Assembly: GCA_017302775.1 (NCBI GenBank)
Contig: JAFLDC010000089.1
Span: 1 to 8,708, forward strand
Direction of reading: 5' to 3'
Length of the DNA stretch: 8,708 bases
Origin: Sphingomonadales bacterium
Lineage (GTDB): Bacteria; Pseudomonadota; Alphaproteobacteria; Sphingomonadales; Sphingomonadaceae
Shown: piece after piece, positions 5,492-8,708 of the stretch
Numbering within the stretch: position 1 is the first letter of the stretch
How the letters are laid out: each line of letters opens with the position of its first letter
Made by a program: the position numbers and the translations under genes
The notes under the pieces: model-generated
Seen by the model: the letters and a program-made list of their open reading frames with translations, nothing else
Told to the model about the DNA's origin: nothing
Databases searched by the model: none

Positions 5492-6634
5492 ATGACGGCG
5501 CGTTGGAACAGGCGGGACTTCCTTTACGGCGGTGCGGCGCTCAGCGCTGCACTGGCCGGTCCGGATTTGCGCGGCATCCTGGGCGCCAAATTGCCCGAGC
5601 CGGTGCGCGCGCTGGTGCCGGGCGACGCGTTGCAGGTGGCCGGACTGATCGGTGAGCTGCTCAAGCTTGAGCAGGAGGCCAAGGCGCTGCGCCTGCCGCC
5701 ATCGCCGCTGGACTTTCACCTTGGCCAGGCCGCCATCGTGCCGGACCAGCTTTACCAGATCGCCATGCCGCGGCTGGTCGCGCTGATTGACCGGGCGGAG
5801 CGTCCGGCGCCGATTCTGGCCGAGAAGGCCGGCGGTCTGCTCGCCAAGCTGCATCGCAGCGAATACGATCCGCCCGATGCCTGGTTCGCCGGTGGCGGGT
5901 CGGCGCCGGCGGCGGGCCTGTCGTTTCCGTCGCCGCAACGGCCCGATCGTCAGGCCATCACGGCCGATCCCGACAATGAACCGCCGCTATCGTCGGCCGG
6001 ACCGTTTGACCTGCCCGCTGGCAATTTGCCGCAGGTGGAGGAAATTCTTCCCCCCGTTGCCACCACCCTGAAGTTCGAGGCTCTGGCTGACGAATATGCT
6101 GCATGGTTCGCGGCAGCCCGGATCCGCCCTGAATTCAGCGAGAGTACGCAGTGGCATCTGACGATGATGATGCAGTCACGATCGCGCTACGAACGGTTGG
6201 GCAAGCAATTGGGCATTCCCTGGTTCTTCATCGCCGCGACGCACGGGCTGGAGGCGAGCTTCAATTTTCGGGCGCACATGCACAACGGCGATTTCCCGCT
6301 GACCCAGCGTACCCGCCAGGTTCCCGCAGGCAGGCCCAGTGTCTGGCTCCCGCCCAGCTCGTGGGAGGCCAGCGCGGCAGATGCGATGCGCCTGCTTGGC
6401 CTGACGGGCCAAAGCGATTGGAGCCTGCCGCGCTGCCTGTACCGGCTGGAGGCGTACAACGGCTTCGGCTATCGCCGCGCAGGGCGAGCCAGCCCCTACC
6501 TGTGGTCTTTCTCCACGCTCTATTCGCGCGGCAAATATGTGGCTGATGGCAAGTTCGATCCCAACGCCCGGTCAAAGCAGTGCGGCGCCGCGGTCATGCT
6601 CAAGCTGCTCGACATGGCTGGAGCGCTGGGATGA
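5492..6634 (+). CDS. Tat-exported lysozyme-like protein (putative peptidoglycan hydrolase)
   Basis: The 380-residue product starts with a twin-arginine signal (N-R7-R8-D-F-L followed by YGGAALSAALAG), so it is probably exported folded. Residues 35-140 form a helix-rich N-terminal region of unknown role, and 140-190 a Pro/Ser/Asp linker. From about 193 to the end it matches, by memory, a lysozyme-like family (COG5526-type) found in proteobacteria and phages: IPWFFIAATHGLEASFNF (242-259), HMHNGD (262-267), T-x-R-T-x-x-VPAGRP (271-282), WEASAADA (291-298), LYRLEAYNGFGY (316-327), SPYLWSFS (334-341), Y-S-R-G-K-Y-V-A-D-G (344-353), and KQCGAA (362-367). Glu254 in the HGLEAS motif is the likely catalytic acid, by analogy to the Glu-Ser of transglycosylases. 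The substrate would be peptidoglycan. There are no phage genes around it, so a cell-wall or competition role is more likely than prophage lysis. The product has not been assigned experimentally to my knowledge. Confidence 0.82.
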   Translation: MTARWNRRDFLYGGAALSAALAGPDLRGILGAKLPEPVRALVPGDALQVAGLIGELLKLEQEAKALRLPPSPLDFHLGQAAIVPDQLYQIAMPRLVALIDRAERPAPILAEKAGGLLAKLHRSEYDPPDAWFAGGGSAPAAGLSFPSPQRPDRQAITADPDNEPPLSSAGPFDLPAGNLPQVEEILPPVATTLKFEALADEYAAWFAAARIRPEFSESTQWHLTMMMQSRSRYERLGKQLGIPWFFIAATHGLEASFNFRAHMHNGDFPLTQRTRQVPAGRPSVWLPPSSWEASAADAMRLLGLTGQSDWSLPRCLYRLEAYNGFGYRRAGRASPYLWSFSTLYSRGKYVADGKFDPNARSKQCGAAVMLKLLDMAGALG

Positions 6635-6657
6635 CGGTCAGTGAGCGCGCTGGGTGC

Positions 6658-6696
6658 TTGACATTGATACTGCACCGATGTTCCTAGACATATAAC
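6658..6696 (+). promoter_or_regulatory. Promoter candidate upstream of the OB-fold protein/dipeptidase operon
   Basis: A perfect -35 consensus TTGACA at 6658-6663 is followed directly by a near-copy TTGATA at 6664-6669. Possible -10 boxes are TAGACA (6685-6690; 15 bases after the second -35) and TATAAC (6691-6696; five of six consensus bases but 21 bases away). Neither spacing is ideal. The element lies in the 87-bp gap before a two-gene operon, in a locally AT-rich patch, so a promoter here is likely even if its exact boxes are not settled. Confidence 0.4.
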
Positions 6697-6721
6697 CAAT
6701 CCCACAAAGGATTATTGAAAC

Positions 6722-7573
6722 ATGCGTCCATTATCGCTTCTCGGCGGTGCCGTTCTGCTTGGCTGCGCTGTTGTACCGGCCGCGGCCCGGGCCGGAACCT
6801 GCGAAGATACCTTTCAGAAAAAGGGCAACCCGATCACCGGATTGCGGTTTACCGCCCAGACCGCCGTGGCGGACCTGCCGCCCGATATCGCCATTCTCCA
6901 GCTGCAGTCGCTCGCCGCGCAGCGGGGTTACATCGTTATTGCGGCCGAACCACAGAACGGTGAATTGCTGCTCGAACAGGCCAGCACCGGCAAAGCGCGT
7001 GGCTTTCCGATCACGGCCAATGCCACGGTTGCACCGGGCGGGGTGGGCACGATCCAGATCGTGGCCAAGCTGCCGGCCGGGATGGGGACCAAGGCCGACC
7101 TCGTCAAGGCCGAGCTGTGCGGTCTGCTCGCTCAGGTAAAGGGCGGCAAGGAAGGGCGCCTCGCGGCGAAGAAGGGTGGAACCGGAACCGCATCCAACGT
7201 CGCCCCGGTAGCCACCAGCGCGCAGGAATTCTCGCAGCAGATCTCCAAGGATGCCGAACGCAATGCGCTGACTATTCCGCAGCGCTACAAGGGCCGCAAG
7301 TTCACCCTCAGCGGGCAGGTTGAATATGTGGTCAAGGATGGCGACAAGTACCGTGTCGCCTACAAGATCCTGCAGCCGCACGAGCTGGCCCTGCGCCTGC
7401 CGAACATGGCCGCGAACCTGGCTGAGGTCAGCTGCTTGCTCGCCCCTGGAAATTCGGTGTTTGCGCTTCAGCTCAAACCCGGCAAAAGCGTCAAGCTTAC
7501 TGGCACGTTCTATGAATATTCCGAGATCAAGGATGTGGTCTGGTTCATGGATTGCGTTCCGGTAAAATCCTGA
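6722..7573 (+). CDS. Secreted protein with probable OB-fold (tRNA_anti-like) C-terminal domain
   Basis: The 283-residue product starts at an ATG with AAGGA (6707-6711) upstream. The first 24 residues are a Sec-type signal with ARA cleavage before Gly25; LLGC15 inside it could alternatively be a lipobox. Residues 38-140 form an alpha/beta region (LRFTAQTAVADLPPDIAI then a RGYIVIAAEPQNGELLLEQ hairpin). A Lys/Gly/Thr-rich linker follows (140-160). Residues 166-283 look like the tRNA_anti-like OB-fold found in periplasmic or lipid-anchored proteins: an N-terminal helix with SQQISKDAERNAL, YKGRKFTLSGQVEYV (189-203), repeated strands, G-K-S-V-K-L-T-G-T-F (254-263) and a closing VWFMDCV strand. The four cysteines of the mature part (27, 133, 238, 278) could form two disulfides. 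Function is unknown. It is followed after 11 bp by the dipeptidase, forming an operon. Confidence 0.82.
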   Translation: MRPLSLLGGAVLLGCAVVPAAARAGTCEDTFQKKGNPITGLRFTAQTAVADLPPDIAILQLQSLAAQRGYIVIAAEPQNGELLLEQASTGKARGFPITANATVAPGGVGTIQIVAKLPAGMGTKADLVKAELCGLLAQVKGGKEGRLAAKKGGTGTASNVAPVATSAQEFSQQISKDAERNALTIPQRYKGRKFTLSGQVEYVVKDGDKYRVAYKILQPHELALRLPNMAANLAEVSCLLAPGNSVFALQLKPGKSVKLTGTFYEYSEIKDVVWFMDCVPVKS

Positions 7574-7584
7574 GGAGTATTGCG

Positions 7585-8708
7585 ATGTTCGCCGCGCGGT
7601 TTGCCAGCCTGATTGTTTTGAGCGGAATGTTGGCCGCCGCGGCCGCGGCACCGGCCAAGCCGGTCCGCTCGCCGGAGCAGGTGGCCATGGCCGCACTGGC
7701 CGCATCGCCGATCTGGGATGGGCATAACGACGTGCCGGACGCCCTGCGTGACCGGCGCAAGAACGTGCTGGACGGGTTCGATTTTACCGACACCGCCGGA
7801 ACGGCCGACCCGGCGCGCGGCTTTGCCCCGATGCACACCGATCTGAAGCGGCTGCGAGCGGGCAAGGTCGGGGCGCAGTTCTGGTCGGTCTATGTCTCGG
7901 CCAGCCATTCCGACACTGCCGCCGTCCAGGCAACGCTTGAACAGATCGAGGTGACGCGCCGCCTGATCGCCCGTTATCCGCAGGATCTGATGTTTTGCGT
8001 TGATTCTGCCTGCGTTGAAGCTGCGTGGGGCAAGGGCCGGATCGCCAGCCTGATGGGTATGGAAGGCGGTCATTCGATCGGCGGGAGCCTGGCAGTGCTG
8101 CGTCAGATGTACGCGCTGGGCGCGCGTTATATGACGCTGACGCACTCCAAAAACAACGCCTGGGCGGATTCCGCAACCGATGCCCCGGTCCATGGCGGAT
8201 TGACCCCGCTGGGCGAAAACGTCGTGCGCGAAATGCAGCGACTGGGCATGCTGGTCGATATTTCGCACGTCAGCGAGGAAACCATGCTCGATGTGCTGCG
8301 GATCGCCAAGGCACCGGTCATTGCCAGCCATTCCAATGCGTTTGGCGTAAACCCGCATCCGCGCAATGTGCCGGATAGCGCGCTTGATGCGCTGAAGGCC
8401 AATGGCGGGCTGGTGATGGTCAACTTCTACCCTCCGTTCGTGCTTGACGCCGCGCGACAATGGGGCGCCAACAAGGACGCCGAGGAAGCGCGGCTGAAAA
8501 CGCTGCATCGCGGCAATCCGGCGCGGGCCAAGGCTGCGCTTGAAGCATGGGTGACGGCCAACCCGATGCCGACCGGGTCGGTCCGCGATGTGGCCGATCA
8601 TATCGACTATATCGCGCGGCGTATCGGCGTCGATCATGTCGGGCTGGGCGGCGATTTCGACGGCATCGACGTGACGATTACCGGCCTGAATTCGGTTGCG
8701 GACTATCC
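7585..8708 (+). CDS. Exported M19 zinc dipeptidase (membrane/renal dipeptidase family), cut by window end
   Basis: The reading frame runs open from the ATG at 7585 off the right end: 374 residues are visible, of the roughly 400-430 usual for bacterial M19 enzymes. GAGGAG (7572-7577) overlaps the stop codon of the upstream gene and gives good spacing. A Sec signal covers about residues 1-22 (cleavage near AAA-PAK). All metal and substrate residues known from human renal dipeptidase can be placed: H47-x-D49 in DGHNDVP, E160 in MEGGHSIGG, H187 in LTHSKNNAWAD, H228 in DISHVS, H249 in ASHSNA, R260 in RNVPD and D357 in GGDFDG. It should therefore be an active binuclear-zinc hydrolase cleaving dipeptides, possibly with D-residues, in the periplasm. 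With the lysozyme-like gene upstream, a part in peptidoglycan peptide turnover is plausible but unproven; nutrient peptide use is the alternative. Confidence 0.95.
   Translation, partial: MFAARFASLIVLSGMLAAAAAAPAKPVRSPEQVAMAALAASPIWDGHNDVPDALRDRRKNVLDGFDFTDTAGTADPARGFAPMHTDLKRLRAGKVGAQFWSVYVSASHSDTAAVQATLEQIEVTRRLIARYPQDLMFCVDSACVEAAWGKGRIASLMGMEGGHSIGGSLAVLRQMYALGARYMTLTHSKNNAWADSATDAPVHGGLTPLGENVVREMQRLGMLVDISHVSEETMLDVLRIAKAPVIASHSNAFGVNPHPRNVPDSALDALKANGGLVMVNFYPPFVLDAARQWGANKDAEEARLKTLHRGNPARAKAALEAWVTANPMPTGSVRDVADHIDYIARRIGVDHVGLGGDFDGIDVTITGLNSVADY

Noticed and set aside
4556..5938. 460-codon open frame on the minus strand
   Set aside because: It runs antisense through the DUF5654-like and lysozyme-like genes and out of frame through the permease gene. 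Its product is an Arg/Gln/His-rich low-complexity sequence typical of shadow frames in GC-rich DNA, while the overlapping genes have ribosome binding sites and recognisable families.
5492..6634. Lysozyme-like gene as evidence of a prophage
   Set aside because: No holin, portal, capsid, tail, integrase or attachment repeats are seen, and the neighbours are housekeeping-type exported proteins.
6731..7705. 324-codon open frame on the minus strand
   Set aside because: It is antisense to the signal-bearing OB-fold gene and the start of the dipeptidase; composition is shadow-like and no family is recognisable.
7510..8637. 375-codon open frame on the minus strand
   Set aside because: It lies opposite the dipeptidase, whose full set of catalytic residues proves the plus-strand frame.

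Overview
The window is GC-rich, gene-dense DNA from a Gram-negative bacterium. Protein style points to an alphaproteobacterium, most likely of the Sphingomonadales: small secreted Ala/Gly-rich proteins, a twin-arginine lysozyme-like protein and a PhnA protein with a degenerate N-terminus. The genus cannot be fixed without a search. I see no rRNA, tRNA, CRISPR array, insertion sequence, integrase or phage structural gene. It reads as ordinary chromosome with several uncharacterised genes, and I did not find a clear-cut new multi-gene system.

Layout, left to right. (1) Positions 1-176 are non-coding apart from a possible gene end at position 20; they carry a striking palindrome built from three TTGACAG half-sites. 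(2) Rightward: a 107-aa protein with two DnaJ-type CxxCxGxG motifs (177-500), then a 315-aa soluble protein of unknown function (576-1523). (3) Leftward pair, convergent with the previous gene by 6 bp: a three-helix membrane protein (2333-1839) and, 3 bp after it, a PhnA/YjdM-family protein lacking the zinc ribbon (1835-1530). (4) Rightward across a 56-bp divergent spacer: a TetA-like MFS exporter (2390-3655) and a secreted protein of unknown function (3688-4302). (5) Leftward: a TauE/SafE-family membrane protein (5061-4309). (6) Rightward: an 84-aa DUF5654-like two-helix protein (5177-5431), a Tat-exported lysozyme-like protein (5492-6634), a secreted protein with a probable OB-fold C-terminal domain (6722-7573), and an exported M19 (membrane/renal-type) dipeptidase (7585 to beyond the window end).

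Working together: the right third has an envelope theme. A putative muramidase/transglycosylase-like exoenzyme is followed by a secreted OB-fold protein and a zinc dipeptidase. The last two form a tight operon, the dipeptidase ribosome binding site overlapping the stop codon of its neighbour. The leftward membrane protein/phnA pair is also clearly co-transcribed. Other links are positional only. Genes are packed with very short spacers (3, 6, 6, 11, 32 and 60 bp), so most regulation must sit in four gaps: 1-176, 2334-2389, 5062-5176 and 6635-6721. Three of these four contain inverted repeats or promoter-like elements that I list separately.
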